The notes: a model not told the origin generated them from the sequence alone. A stretch of DNA of 64,000 nt from Hafnia paralvei ATCC 29927 (GCF_001655005.1 NZ_LXET01000039.1:1-64000); one strand, 5' to 3'. Positions 53,527 to 62,984 are shown, counted from the stretch's first letter. Program-made: numbers and translations.

Positions 53527-54918
53527 TTGGAAAAAAAACTCGGACTCACCGCTTTAACAGCTCTTGTCCTCAGCTCTATGTTGGGGGCTGGGGTTTTTAG
53601 TCTGCCACAAAATATGGCTGCCGTAGCCAGTCCAGCTGCGCTACTGATCGGTTGGACGATCACCGGTGTTGGTATTTTATTCCTTGCTTTTGCCATGTTG
53701 CTACTTACACGCCTTCGTCCAGACTTAGACGGTGGCATATTCACTTATGCGAAAGAAGGCTTTGGGGAGCTGATTGGTTTTTGCTCTGCTTGGGGATACT
53801 GGCTGTGTGCCGTCATTGCCAACGTCTCCTATTTGGTGATCGTTTTTGCAGCGCTGAGTTTCTTCACTGATTCAGCCGGACACACCGTGTTTGGCGATGG
53901 TAACACTTGGCAGGCCATCGTCGGCGAATCCATTTTATTATGGGTGGTTCACTTCCTGATTCTGCGAGGGGTAAAAACCGCTGCTGGGATTAATTTGGCG
54001 GCGACCTTAGCGAAGTTATTGCCGCTGGGTTTATTCGTCATTTTGGCCGCGCTGGCATTTAAGATCGATACCTTTAAGCTAGATTTCACCGGCGTTAAGC
54101 TCGGTGTTCCGGTTTGGGAACAGGTTAAAGACACAATGCTATTCACTCTGTGGGTATTTATTGGGGTCGAAGGCGCAGTGGTGGTTTCTGCTCGAGCTAA
54201 ACATAAAAAAGACGTTGGCTTAGCGACCATGTTGGCAGTCATCTCTGCTCTCGTGGTTTATCTGTTGATTACCCTGCTGTCACTAGGGGTGATGCCACGT
54301 GCTGAACTTGCTGAAATCCGCAACCCATCTATGGCTGGTTTGATGGTTAACATGATGGGGCCAATGGGTGAGATCATCATTGCTGCCGGTCTGATTGTCT
54401 CTGTTTGTGGTGCCTACTTGAGCTGGACTATCATGGCAGCCGAAGTGCCGTTTCTTGCCTCTCAGCACGGCGCTTTTCCTAAAATTTTCGGTAAGCAAAA
54501 CAGTAAAGAGGCGCCAGCATCATCACTATGGTTAACCAACGGCGCGGTGCAAATCACGCTGATTATTATTTGGCTGACCGGCGCTAATTACAATAATCTG
54601 CTAACCATCGCATCCGAGATGATTCTAGTACCTTACTTTTTAGTGGGCGCATTTCTGCTGAAAGTGGCTCGCCAGAAACAGGATAAACGCATTATCTTCG
54701 CCGCCTATGGCGCCTGTGCGTACGGATTATGGCTGATTTATGCCTCCGGTATCACTCATCTTCTGATGTCTGTCATGCTGTACGCGCCAGGGCTGTTAGT
54801 CTTCATGTTTGCTCGCCGAGGCCTAGAGGGGAAAAAGGATCTGTGCGGCATGGAACGTATGGGGATCTTCTTACTGTTGCTTGCAACCTTCCCCGCCGCT
54901 TGGTTTATGTTTGGGTAA
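53527..54918 (+). CDS. ydgI: YdgI arginine/ornithine-type APC antiporter
   Basis: A 463-residue, 12-helix amino-acid transporter of the APC family, orthologous to E. coli YdgI. LGLTALTALVLSSMLGAGVFSLPQNMA is helix 1 with the GAGVF substrate motif; AEVPFLASQHGAFPKIFGKQNSKEAP is the central loop. It resembles ArcD-like arginine/ornithine exchangers, but the substrate is unproven. The start is TTG with AGGA upstream, giving the same N-terminus as in E. coli. Confidence 0.9.
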   Translation: MEKKLGLTALTALVLSSMLGAGVFSLPQNMAAVASPAALLIGWTITGVGILFLAFAMLLLTRLRPDLDGGIFTYAKEGFGELIGFCSAWGYWLCAVIANVSYLVIVFAALSFFTDSAGHTVFGDGNTWQAIVGESILLWVVHFLILRGVKTAAGINLAATLAKLLPLGLFVILAALAFKIDTFKLDFTGVKLGVPVWEQVKDTMLFTLWVFIGVEGAVVVSARAKHKKDVGLATMLAVISALVVYLLITLLSLGVMPRAELAEIRNPSMAGLMVNMMGPMGEIIIAAGLIVSVCGAYLSWTIMAAEVPFLASQHGAFPKIFGKQNSKEAPASSLWLTNGAVQITLIIIWLTGANYNNLLTIASEMILVPYFLVGAFLLKVARQKQDKRIIFAAYGACAYGLWLIYASGITHLLMSVMLYAPGLLVFMFARRGLEGKKDLCGMERMGIFLLLLATFPAAWFMFG

Positions 54919-54936
54919 CTACCGAGAATGAAATGC

Positions 54937-54966
54937 AAAAAAGGTGGCTTATCAGCCACCTTTTTT
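54937..54966. terminator. bidirectional terminator between ydgI and hypothetical gene
   Basis: AGGTGGCT-TATC-AGCCACCT flanked by A and T runs. It is shared by the convergent ydgI and 55006-55425 genes. Confidence 0.9.
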
Positions 54967-55005
54967 ATTTGTCTATTTTGTCTCTGTAAACACAACGCAC
55001 ATGAC

Positions 55006-55425
55006 TTATTTACGCTTAGGTTCTTTCACCGTAATGACGACATGCAAACGCTCGTCGTATTGGGTCATGCTGACAGCATTCCGGCACTCAGCTTGTATGG
55101 TCATCAGTTGTTCATCTTCCAATGCATAGGGAAGCTGAATATCTAACTCTTGGAGCCCCTGATTTTTGACCAGTTCTATCAGCCGTACGATGTTGGTCTC
55201 ATCGCTGACCTGTGTCGATAAAACCTGCATTGCCAATTGGCGAATCTGCGCGTTGAGATTCTCAATCGATTTTGATTGAGAGCGAGTCACCATGCCGAAC
55301 AGCGGCATAACGCCATATATAGCATCAATAAAACCCCAGTGCTTGTTACAGGAAGCCGATAGAAACCGAGTGTAATCAAAACAGAGTGCTTTTCTATCCT
55401 CTACGGTTGAATGATTACCGGACAT
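55006..55425 (-). CDS. hypothetical 139-residue protein
   Basis: I do not recognise this protein. It is soluble in character, with a segment KSIENLNAQIRQLAMQVLSTQVSDETNIVRLIELVKNQ likely helical, and a C-terminal strand-rich part. I use the ATG at 55425, preceded by AAGGAA; an upstream start at 55464 is possible. It stands alone between ydgI and folM, convergent with ydgI. Confidence 0.6.
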   Translation of the reverse strand: MSGNHSTVEDRKALCFDYTRFLSASCNKHWGFIDAIYGVMPLFGMVTRSQSKSIENLNAQIRQLAMQVLSTQVSDETNIVRLIELVKNQGLQELDIQLPYALEDEQLMTIQAECRNAVSMTQYDERLHVVITVKEPKRK

Positions 55426-55518
55426 TTCCTTAGCCTCCCTCACTTGGATTGCGACATAGCGCACAGGTAAAATTGTATCAAAATGATGTTTTGCGCAGGT
55501 GTTGCAGATATTTTTTAA

Positions 55519-55605
55519 TTATTCAGCCAATTCATAATGGCACTTTCTTAAATAGAAAACCACACAGAAAATGAAACTTAATATAAGAAATATAAATATC
55601 ATCAT
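55519..55605 (-). CDS. possible 28-residue single-pass membrane protein
   Basis: A short frame starting with tandem ATG: MMIFIFLILSFIFCVVFY then LRKCHYELAE. That is one hydrophobic helix followed by a basic, then polar, tail, typical of bacterial small membrane proteins. It starts 180 bases upstream of, and on the same strand as, the hypothetical gene at 55006-55425. No good ribosome-binding site is seen, so the call is weak. Confidence 0.28.
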   Translation of the reverse strand: MMIFIFLILSFIFCVVFYLRKCHYELAE

Positions 55606-56104
55606 AGACGCAGCATTATTTTATCTTCCCATTAAAAAATTAACTTAATCGTTAATTAGATTTTACAAAATTAACATCAAATATATTACCTTAATAATAC
55701 CAGCAATATTCACTTCTCTCTTTCGCATCGGCCCGCCTGACCTGACATACCTCGTGATGTAACCAGAGCAGCATGTTAGCGACTCAAAGTAAAACTCATA
55801 CGTTCGAGCATAAAATCATTTTTAAACCAAGGGATTTATAAAAGCAGATAAAATTAATTTTTTAATTAATTAAACTCATATTTATAAAACTTTATACTCT
55901 GCGGTAGAGCCTTTATTTTAGCGTAGATATTACTACTGCTAATGTATTTCAATCGCACGTAACACTATAAAAACAGTGATTATGGCCTCAATCTCGTGTC
56001 TGAGAACCTGAAACGTTTCTCTATGTTAACCCTAGCGACAGATGGCATAATCAGCGGCAACATTCGACTTGAGCGCAATGCTAACGATCATAGGAAACCG
56101 ACAG
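55606..56104. other. AT-rich intergenic region upstream of folM
   Basis: A stretch of about 500 bases rich in A and T runs, without a convincing gene. It must hold the folM promoter. AATTAATTTTTTAATTAATT near 55850-55870 is a low-complexity near-palindrome. Confidence 0.5.
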
Positions 56105-56827
56105 ATGACAAACGCCTATAACGCCCCCATCCTGATTACCGGAGGTGCCCGCAGAATTGGGCTGGCGTTAGCTCATGCATTGCTAGCACAAGGAACACCT
56201 GTCATCGTCGCCTATCGTAGCGAATACCCCGCATTAGATGGACTACGTCAAGCGGGGGCAATATGTATTCAGGGAGACTTTACTCAAACCCAAGAGATCT
56301 ATCAGTTTGCTGAGCAGATCAAATCCTGTACACCGAAGCTGCGAGCGGTCATCCATAACGCTAGCGCATGGCTTGCTGAGACTGCAGAAATCGCGCCCGA
56401 AGATACGTTGGCGAAAATGTTGCAGATTCACGTCTACACCCCCTATTTGCTCAATCAGTTACTTGAACCGTTACTGGTTGGTCAAGGTGAGGCTGGCTCA
56501 GATATTATTCATATTACGGATTACGTCGTGGAACGCGGTAGTGCCAAGCATATTGCCTACGCAGCCAGCAAAGCGGCACTAGATAATATGACTCGCTCCT
56601 TTGCCGCTAAATTGGCGCCAGAAGTGAAAGTTAACGCCATTGCGCCCGCCCTCATTATGTTTAATAGCCTAGATGGTGAGGACTATCGTCAGAAGGCTTT
56701 GGACAAATCACTGATGAAAATTGCTCCCGGTGAACAAGAAATTGTGAACACCATTGAGTTTCTGTTGAACAGTCGCTTTGTTACAGGACGTACTATTAGC
56801 GTTGATGGTGGCCGACCATTACGGTAA
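56105..56827 (+). CDS. folM: dihydromonapterin reductase FolM
   Basis: A 240-residue SDR that reduces dihydromonapterin to tetrahydromonapterin and has weak dihydrofolate reductase activity. TGGARRIGLALAHALL is the cofactor loop and YAASKAAL the catalytic YxxxK; VDGGRPLR ends the family pattern. I use the ATG at 56105 with AGGAAA upstream. It is upstream of rstA, as in E. coli. Confidence 0.95.
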   Translation: MTNAYNAPILITGGARRIGLALAHALLAQGTPVIVAYRSEYPALDGLRQAGAICIQGDFTQTQEIYQFAEQIKSCTPKLRAVIHNASAWLAETAEIAPEDTLAKMLQIHVYTPYLLNQLLEPLLVGQGEAGSDIIHITDYVVERGSAKHIAYAASKAALDNMTRSFAAKLAPEVKVNAIAPALIMFNSLDGEDYRQKALDKSLMKIAPGEQEIVNTIEFLLNSRFVTGRTISVDGGRPLR

Positions 56828-56917
56828 ATCGCTGCATCAATATTTATTTCGAATGGTCACTCGCTTAGATTGCACCGTTCTTATGAGTTTTCTTCACGCT
56901 AAGGCTTAAGAATCGTT

Positions 56918-57631
56918 ATGAACAACATTGTTTTCGTTGAAGATGATCCAGAGGTTGGCCAGCTAATAGCCGCTTATCTCGGCAAGCACGATCTTGATGT
57001 CACCATCGAACCACGCGGTGATACCGCGATGGAGACGATTGTTCGCCTTAATCCTGATTTAGTTTTGCTCGACATCATGTTGCCAGGCAAAGACGGGATG
57101 ACACTGTGCCGCGATTTACGGCCAGTCTATAAAGGTCCAATCGTACTACTGACCTCCTTAGATAGTGATATGAACCATATTCTGTCTTTGGAAATGGGCG
57201 CCAACGATTACATTTTGAAAACTACACCGCCAGCGGTGCTATTGGCGCGCCTACGCTTGCATCTTCGTCAACATCAGACTTTGACCTCTGAGACGGAAAC
57301 GTTGCCAACTAACACTCGCAATGGCATCCATTTTGGCCAGTTACGTATCGACCCCGTTAACCGTCAAGTTACGTTGAAAGATAAAAATATCAGCCTATCA
57401 ACGTCAGATTTTGATCTGTTGTGGGAGCTGGCGACACACGCAGGCACCATCATGGATCGCGATGCTCTGTTACTCACGCTACGTGGTGTCAGCTACGACG
57501 GTATGGACCGCAGTATCGATGTGGCGATCTCACGCCTACGGCGTAAATTAGACGATAGCGCAACTGAGCCGTTCCGGATCAAAACCGTACGCAATAAGGG
57601 CTATCTGTTTGCACCGAACGCGTGGGAATAA
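56918..57631 (+). CDS. rstA: response regulator RstA
   Basis: An OmpR-family response regulator of 237 residues. The phospho-acceptor aspartate is in LVLLDIMLPGKDG, with LLTSLDSD and the lysine of ILKTTPP completing the receiver site; the C-terminal winged helix is at about 135-230. In E. coli RstBA is activated by PhoQP and controls acid tolerance, curli and iron genes. The last codons are six bases from rstB. Confidence 0.96.
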   Translation: MNNIVFVEDDPEVGQLIAAYLGKHDLDVTIEPRGDTAMETIVRLNPDLVLLDIMLPGKDGMTLCRDLRPVYKGPIVLLTSLDSDMNHILSLEMGANDYILKTTPPAVLLARLRLHLRQHQTLTSETETLPTNTRNGIHFGQLRIDPVNRQVTLKDKNISLSTSDFDLLWELATHAGTIMDRDALLLTLRGVSYDGMDRSIDVAISRLRRKLDDSATEPFRIKTVRNKGYLFAPNAWE

Positions 57632-57637
57632 CTCTCG

Positions 57638-58966
57638 ATGAGAAAGCTTTTTGTCCAATTTTATCTTCTGTTGTTCGTCTGTTTCTTGGTTATGGCGATG
57701 CTGGTAGGGCTCGTTTATAAAGTGACCGCCGAGCGCGCTGGGCGCCAGTCGATGGATGACCTGATGAAGAGCTCGCTCTATCTGATCCGCAGCGAACTGC
57801 GCGAAATCCCTCCGCGAGATTGGAATAAGACCATCAACAAACTTGATTGGAATTTGTCCTTCAAATTTCATATCGAACCGCTAGGCAAGCGGCAGTTAGC
57901 CCCTGAGCTTGAAAAGAAGCTGCGTAACGGCGAAATTGTGGCGTTAGACAGTGAATATTCCTTTATTCAGCGCATACCGCGTAGCCACTATGTATTAGCG
58001 GTTGGCCCTATTCCCTATCTTTTCTATCTGCACGAAATGCGCCTGCTAGATTTAGCGCTACTATTGTTTATCGGTTTATCACTTGCGCTGCCCGTGTTTC
58101 TTTGGATGCGACCACATTGGCAGGATTTATTGCAGCTTGAGAACGCCGCTCAGCGTTTGGGTGAAGGTCATCTGGAGGAAAGAACGCATTTCGACGCTAC
58201 CTCTAGCCTCCATCGTTTAGGTGTGGCCTTCAATCAAATGGCCGACAATATCAATACGCTGATCGTCAGTAAAAAGCAGTTGATTGACGGTATTGCTCAC
58301 GAGCTGCGTACGCCGCTGGTGCGCCTACGCTATCGCCTTGCAATGAGTGACAATCTGTCTGAGTCAGAACAAACGGCGTTAAATCGCGATATTGGACAGC
58401 TCGAAGGCCTCATTGATGAACTCTTAACCTATGCGCGACTCGACCGCCCACAGGTGGAAACCCATCTTGAAGCCATCGATTTGCCCAAATGGCTGGCCGA
58501 ACGGATTGCGGATATTCAGATGATTCATCCAGAACATGAAATCACGCTGGATGTTCCCCATGAAGGCGATTTTGGTGCCGTCGATCTGCGCTTGATGGAG
58601 CGTGTGCTAGATAATTTAGTCAATAATGCCCTGCGCTACAGCGAGAAAAAACTGCGCGTTGGGTTATGGTTTGACGGTAATAACGCATGTTTACAGGTGG
58701 AGGATGACGGCCCTGGTATTCCTCCTGAAGAACGCGAGCGAATATTTGAGCCTTTTGTCCGACTTGACCCAAGCCGCGATCGGGCAACCGGTGGATGTGG
58801 ACTCGGTTTAGCCATTGTCTGCAGCATTGCGCAAGCTTATCAAGGCACCATCTCGGCTAGCGGCAGTTCGTTGGGGGGAGCATCGTTGCTATTCAGTTGG
58901 CCACGCCGTCAGACCAATACGCCACCGACGATCGGTGCGCAAGCCGAACAATCGCATACCCACTGA
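57638..58966 (+). CDS. rstB: sensor histidine kinase RstB
   Basis: A 442-residue sensor kinase with two transmembrane helices (about residues 7-29 and 136-155), a periplasmic sensor between them, HAMP, the H box GIAHELRTPLVRLR and the ATP-binding domain (DNLVNNALRY, DDGPGIPPEERERIFEPFVR, GGCGLGLAIV). It phosphorylates RstA. In E. coli the next gene is tus; here the next gene is an M32 carboxypeptidase and tus is 47 kb away. Confidence 0.96.
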   Translation: MRKLFVQFYLLLFVCFLVMAMLVGLVYKVTAERAGRQSMDDLMKSSLYLIRSELREIPPRDWNKTINKLDWNLSFKFHIEPLGKRQLAPELEKKLRNGEIVALDSEYSFIQRIPRSHYVLAVGPIPYLFYLHEMRLLDLALLLFIGLSLALPVFLWMRPHWQDLLQLENAAQRLGEGHLEERTHFDATSSLHRLGVAFNQMADNINTLIVSKKQLIDGIAHELRTPLVRLRYRLAMSDNLSESEQTALNRDIGQLEGLIDELLTYARLDRPQVETHLEAIDLPKWLAERIADIQMIHPEHEITLDVPHEGDFGAVDLRLMERVLDNLVNNALRYSEKKLRVGLWFDGNNACLQVEDDGPGIPPEERERIFEPFVRLDPSRDRATGGCGLGLAIVCSIAQAYQGTISASGSSLGGASLLFSWPRRQTNTPPTIGAQAEQSHTH

Positions 58967-59016
58967 TCTTCTCATTTTTAATTTGTTTAATTGCCGCAAG
59001 GCATAGGGAGTCTACG

Positions 59017-60504
59017 ATGACAACAGCCTACGATCAGCTACGCGATACGTTTACACGCCTGTCTCGCTTGTCACACCTTTCCGCTATAACGGGCTGGGAT
59101 ATGCAGACTCAAATGCCTTCCGGCGGGAGTCAAGCTCGCGCCGAAGCCTTATCTGAACTCAGTGTTCTCATGCACCAAACGTTAACTGCTCCACAGATAG
59201 CGGATTGGATTGAACAGGCAAAAAATGAGTCTCTTGATACCGATCAGCAAGCTAACTTGCACGAGATTGCACGCCGATATCAGCAGGCAGTGATCTTGCC
59301 TGACCAGTTTGTTTCCGCCAAGTCCTTAGCGGGAATGAAATGTGAGCATGCATGGCGAACTCAGCGCCCCGAGAATGACTGGTCTGGGTTTGTGAAAAAT
59401 TTCGCTCCGGTGGTTGAGTTAAGCCGTGAAGAAGCGCAAATCCGCGCTGAGGCAACCAACGTTAGCCGCTATGACGCCCTTCTTGATTTATATGAGCCAG
59501 GAATGACCAGCGCGCGCTTAGACGCCATCTTTGCGGATGTAAAAAGCTGGCTGCCAGAATTACTGAAAAACATTATTGAGAAGCAAAGTGCAGAACAAAC
59601 ACTTTCAGCGCAGGGGCCATTCGCCATTGAGAAACAGCGCGCTCTGGGTCTAGACATTATGCAAGTGCTTGGCTTTGATTTTAATCATGGCCGTCTGGAT
59701 GTAAGCGCACATCCTTTCTGCGGCGGTGTTCCTGAAGATGTCCGCATTACGACCCGCTATACTGAAAATGATTTTCTCAGCGCATTGCTGGGCATTGTGC
59801 ATGAAACCGGACATGCACGATATGAACAGAACTTGCCAAAACAATGGGCTGGACAGCCGATTGGCGAGGCGCGTTCGACGGCAATTCATGAATCTCAAAG
59901 TTTGCTATTTGAAATGCAGCTCGCTCGTAGCGAGCCTTTCCTCACGTTTTTGCGTCCTTACGTACAAAAAGCGTTTGGCGATCAGCCTGCTTTTGATCCT
60001 GCTAATTTCAAACGCATCAATCAGCACGTGGAAGCTGGCTGTATCCGTATTGATGCCGACGAAGTGAGCTACCCTGCTCATGTCATTCTGCGTTATGAAA
60101 TCGAGCGAGCGTTAATTGAGGGGGATATTGATGTGCAGCACATTCCAGAGCTTTGGGATGAGAAAATGCAGGCTTACCTCGGACTCAGCACCAAAGATAA
60201 TTTCCGCGATGGCTGCATGCAAGATATTCACTGGACCGATGGTGCATTTGGCTATTTCCCGACTTATACGCTAGGTGCGATGTATGCCGCTCAGCTATTT
60301 GCCTCTGCTAAAGTGGCGTTGCCAGATTTAAACAGCCAGATTTTGCGCGGAGACTTGTCACCGCTATCTGATTGGTTGCGTCAGAATATCTGGCAACAGG
60401 GTTCTCGTTTCGACACTGACACATTGATAAAAAATGCCAGCGGCGAAACACTCAATCCAAGCTTCTTCCGCCGTCATTTGGAACAGCGTTATTTAGACAG
60501 GTAG
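59017..60504 (+). CDS. M32-family metallocarboxypeptidase
   Basis: A 495-residue zinc carboxypeptidase of the Taq family. HETGH at residues 262-266 is the HExxH metal site, and GEARSTAIHESQSL supplies the third ligand. The second conserved region, VSYPAHVILRYEIER, and GYFPTYTLGAMYAAQLF near the C-terminus are typical. It should trim C-terminal residues from peptides in the cytoplasm. I use the ATG at 59017 with GGGAG upstream. It follows rstB by 50 bases and may share its transcript. E. coli K-12 has no M32 gene here. Confidence 0.93.
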   Translation: MTTAYDQLRDTFTRLSRLSHLSAITGWDMQTQMPSGGSQARAEALSELSVLMHQTLTAPQIADWIEQAKNESLDTDQQANLHEIARRYQQAVILPDQFVSAKSLAGMKCEHAWRTQRPENDWSGFVKNFAPVVELSREEAQIRAEATNVSRYDALLDLYEPGMTSARLDAIFADVKSWLPELLKNIIEKQSAEQTLSAQGPFAIEKQRALGLDIMQVLGFDFNHGRLDVSAHPFCGGVPEDVRITTRYTENDFLSALLGIVHETGHARYEQNLPKQWAGQPIGEARSTAIHESQSLLFEMQLARSEPFLTFLRPYVQKAFGDQPAFDPANFKRINQHVEAGCIRIDADEVSYPAHVILRYEIERALIEGDIDVQHIPELWDEKMQAYLGLSTKDNFRDGCMQDIHWTDGAFGYFPTYTLGAMYAAQLFASAKVALPDLNSQILRGDLSPLSDWLRQNIWQQGSRFDTDTLIKNASGETLNPSFFRRHLEQRYLDR

Positions 60505-60601
60505 AAAGAAGGTTGAAGCCAGCGCTGATAGATGAGTAATGGATATCTCGATAAAATGGCGCGTATTTGTTTATCTAATTTTTCAAGGAAGAAAAACGAC
60601 C

Positions 60602-61768
60602 ATGGCAATAGCTAAAGTTTCACTGAACAACCTACTGCTGATTGCAATACTGGCCTCATCCTCAGTAAATGCAGCCTCTCAAGATATTAAAGCGCTACAA
60701 ATTAAGGCTAGCCAAGGTGATATCCAGGCCAGCCTTGAGCTTGGCAAACATTTTGAGAACGCTGAAGGCGTTGAGCAAAATTTGGGTGAAGCGTTAACTT
60801 ACTATCGCAGAGCCGTGCTACTCGGTCATTCAGAAGAAGGAAGCCAACGCCTTACCGCACTCCGTCATCGATACGGTGAAATAGAAAAAAAAGCAAAAAG
60901 CGGTGACCCTAAATCAGAATACGATTTCGGCACGATCCTTAGCGCCGATCCAGACTATGAAAATTATTATCCACGACGCAGCGAGCCAAAAGCCAAAGAT
61001 TGGTTTGAACGCGCTGCTGAGCAAGGATACCGCCCCGCACAGAGAAGCCTCGCGAGTATTTATGCGCAGATGCCACTGAAAAACTTAGAAAAATCGCTGT
61101 ACTGGTTCTCTATATGGGCGAAATCTGGCGATGCTAGCAGCCAGCTAGAAGTTGCCGACATTCTCAAAGAATACCCTTTCATGTTAATGAAGAATCAGCT
61201 TGAGTTAAGAAAAGAGTGGCTAACGTTGGCCGCTAACAATGGTTCCGCTGAGGCCATGCTTGAGCTTGGATATTTTATTCGCGACAACGAAGGCAATGAT
61301 GACGCTGCGCTTAGCTGGTATATGAAGTCTGCCAATAAAGGTTACGCCCGAGGACAATTGGCTGTTGGTCTTTCGCTGATTCATAAGCATGACATTCAGC
61401 AAGCGGTTAAATGGCTCGAGCTAGCCGCTTCAAATGGCAATATGTCCTCCCAGACGGCACTCGGGCAAATTTATGAGGAAATGGAACCTCTGAATCAGAA
61501 ACGCGCTTTATTTTGGTACCAAAAAGCCGCAGCACAAGGGGATACCTATGCGGCATATCGCACCGGTTACTATCTTCATAATGGGATCACCGTTGCCAAA
61601 GATAATATCACCGCTTGGTCTTGGTGCTCGCTCGGTATAGACGCGACTCCCGACTCGCGAGATGAAAGAGATGCTATTGAAAAAGAACTGTCGGCTTCTG
61701 ACTTACAAAAAGCCAAAGAAATATATGCCAAAGAAAAAGCGTTTTATATTGCAGTAAACGGGAGTTAA
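60602..61768 (+). CDS. periplasmic Sel1-repeat protein
   Basis: A 388-residue secreted protein with a signal peptide (to about VNA-AS) and some eight Sel1-like repeats, for example AEAMLELGYFIRDNEGNDDAALSWYMKSANKGYARGQLAVG and SSQTALGQIYEEMEPLNQKRALFWYQKAAAQGDTYAAYRTGYYL. Sel1 proteins are scaffolds; some periplasmic ones are immunity proteins against secreted effectors. I use the ATG at 60602, which gives the signal peptide. Nothing nearby identifies its partner. Confidence 0.82.
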   Translation: MAIAKVSLNNLLLIAILASSSVNAASQDIKALQIKASQGDIQASLELGKHFENAEGVEQNLGEALTYYRRAVLLGHSEEGSQRLTALRHRYGEIEKKAKSGDPKSEYDFGTILSADPDYENYYPRRSEPKAKDWFERAAEQGYRPAQRSLASIYAQMPLKNLEKSLYWFSIWAKSGDASSQLEVADILKEYPFMLMKNQLELRKEWLTLAANNGSAEAMLELGYFIRDNEGNDDAALSWYMKSANKGYARGQLAVGLSLIHKHDIQQAVKWLELAASNGNMSSQTALGQIYEEMEPLNQKRALFWYQKAAAQGDTYAAYRTGYYLHNGITVAKDNITAWSWCSLGIDATPDSRDERDAIEKELSASDLQKAKEIYAKEKAFYIAVNGS

Positions 61769-61916
61769 CGACTGAAGGACGTATACCGATCTATTGCCAC
61801 ACCTGAGGTCACTAGCAATAGATCGAAAATATGTAATATAAAAAATGCTTCACCTTCAATTAATGCTCGAACAGCGGACTCTTAAATGAATAAACCAAAG
61901 AGTCCCCTAGCATAAA

Positions 61917-62552
61917 TCAAGTGTTTTTAAACTGCTTATTGCACCACTGACAAAATGGGTCCTTAGCTATTTTGCTGCCTATTTCAGCTGGTCTCTTCAC
62001 TATCAACGAGGCATTACGAGGCCGAGTAATGTAAAATTCCCGTTTTAACCAATCTAGAAATAAAGTATTTAGTTTAGGTTTGTCACCTAATTCTTCCGGC
62101 GGTAAAGAAAAATCATACACATCGCCTACTTCCGCATAGCCTATCGCGAGTAAAGAAAGAAAATCGCGTGCGTTATCGGCGATGATACAGCAAAGCATGG
62201 ATCCAGATCCGGACCCAAGATGCACAAACCTTACCTGTTTGTCATCATCAAGCCACAGTCCCAGCATGGAGCCATCCATGCCGCTGCTTGCAAAAATCAC
62301 GAGTCTGGATGCGATTTCCTCTGTGACTGTTGGCAAATCAAACCAATGATGAATACTCTCTTGATAGGATGCAGTAAAGGTAATATCTGGCGTATATTCC
62401 CAATCATGGCTAATTCTGCCATATAGGAAACCATCATTATACTCTTCTATAAATCCATTTTCTTCTATCCAGTTATATAATGCCAATAATTCATCTGGAG
62501 GCTGTACCTTATTTATTGACATAGCGTGAAGCTGTTTTAGCAAGGCTGACAT
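61917..62552 (-). CDS. SMI1/KNR4 (SUKH)-like protein
   Basis: A 211-residue soluble, acidic protein. The segment FASSGMDGSMLGLWLDDDKQVRFVHLGSGSGSMLCCIIADNARDFLSLLAIGYAEVGD has the strand pattern and wording of SUKH proteins, which are often immunity proteins to contact-dependent toxins. No toxin gene is adjacent. The assignment is by pattern only. Convergent with the Sel1 gene. Confidence 0.6.
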   Translation of the reverse strand: MSALLKQLHAMSINKVQPPDELLALYNWIEENGFIEEYNDGFLYGRISHDWEYTPDITFTASYQESIHHWFDLPTVTEEIASRLVIFASSGMDGSMLGLWLDDDKQVRFVHLGSGSGSMLCCIIADNARDFLSLLAIGYAEVGDVYDFSLPPEELGDKPKLNTLFLDWLKREFYITRPRNASLIVKRPAEIGSKIAKDPFCQWCNKQFKNT

Positions 62553-62984
62553 GGAGTGTTTATCCTTAGTTGTTACTCTAAGTGATCTTATCAGGCCAGA
62601 ACTCGAAGCGATAGTGACGAATATATTACGAATAACAGTAGGCAGTCTTGTCCAAAATTAACCCATCAGAAGTTAAAGTAACTGATTGATTATGATGAAA
62701 TTCACAGCGATAACAATTTTAAATTGAAGCAACAGTAAAAGTAAATTGTACGCTGGTGATATCTAGCAATATATTATTCTGAGAAAGATGGCTATTTCGC
62801 AGGTGTTATAAATACGGTGTTTGTCGCCCTTCTGTTGCCTAATAAGCTTTTTTAGCAGTATGACATATTCCTGTTACTTACAAGAAATGCAGGAGTTTCA
62901 GATTGCTGTTATAGCTTAACTTACAATGTATGTTGTAACTAAAAAGAGAGATAAAACCACCGGAAACCTGCTCCGGCGATCGTT
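62553..62984. other. AT-rich intergenic region containing Ter site 2
   Basis: A gap of about 430 bases between the SUKH-like gene and the methyltransferase. Apart from Ter site 2 I see no gene and no RNA. Confidence 0.55.
62923..62945 (+). promoter_or_regulatory. Ter site 2
   Basis: On the plus strand it contains GTATGTTGTAACTAAA, identical to the Ter site 1 core, and shares the flank ACAATG with it, including the G at position 6. Forks moving left to right meet the blocking face; forks from the right pass. With Ter site 1 it closes a trap around dif. Confidence 0.9.
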
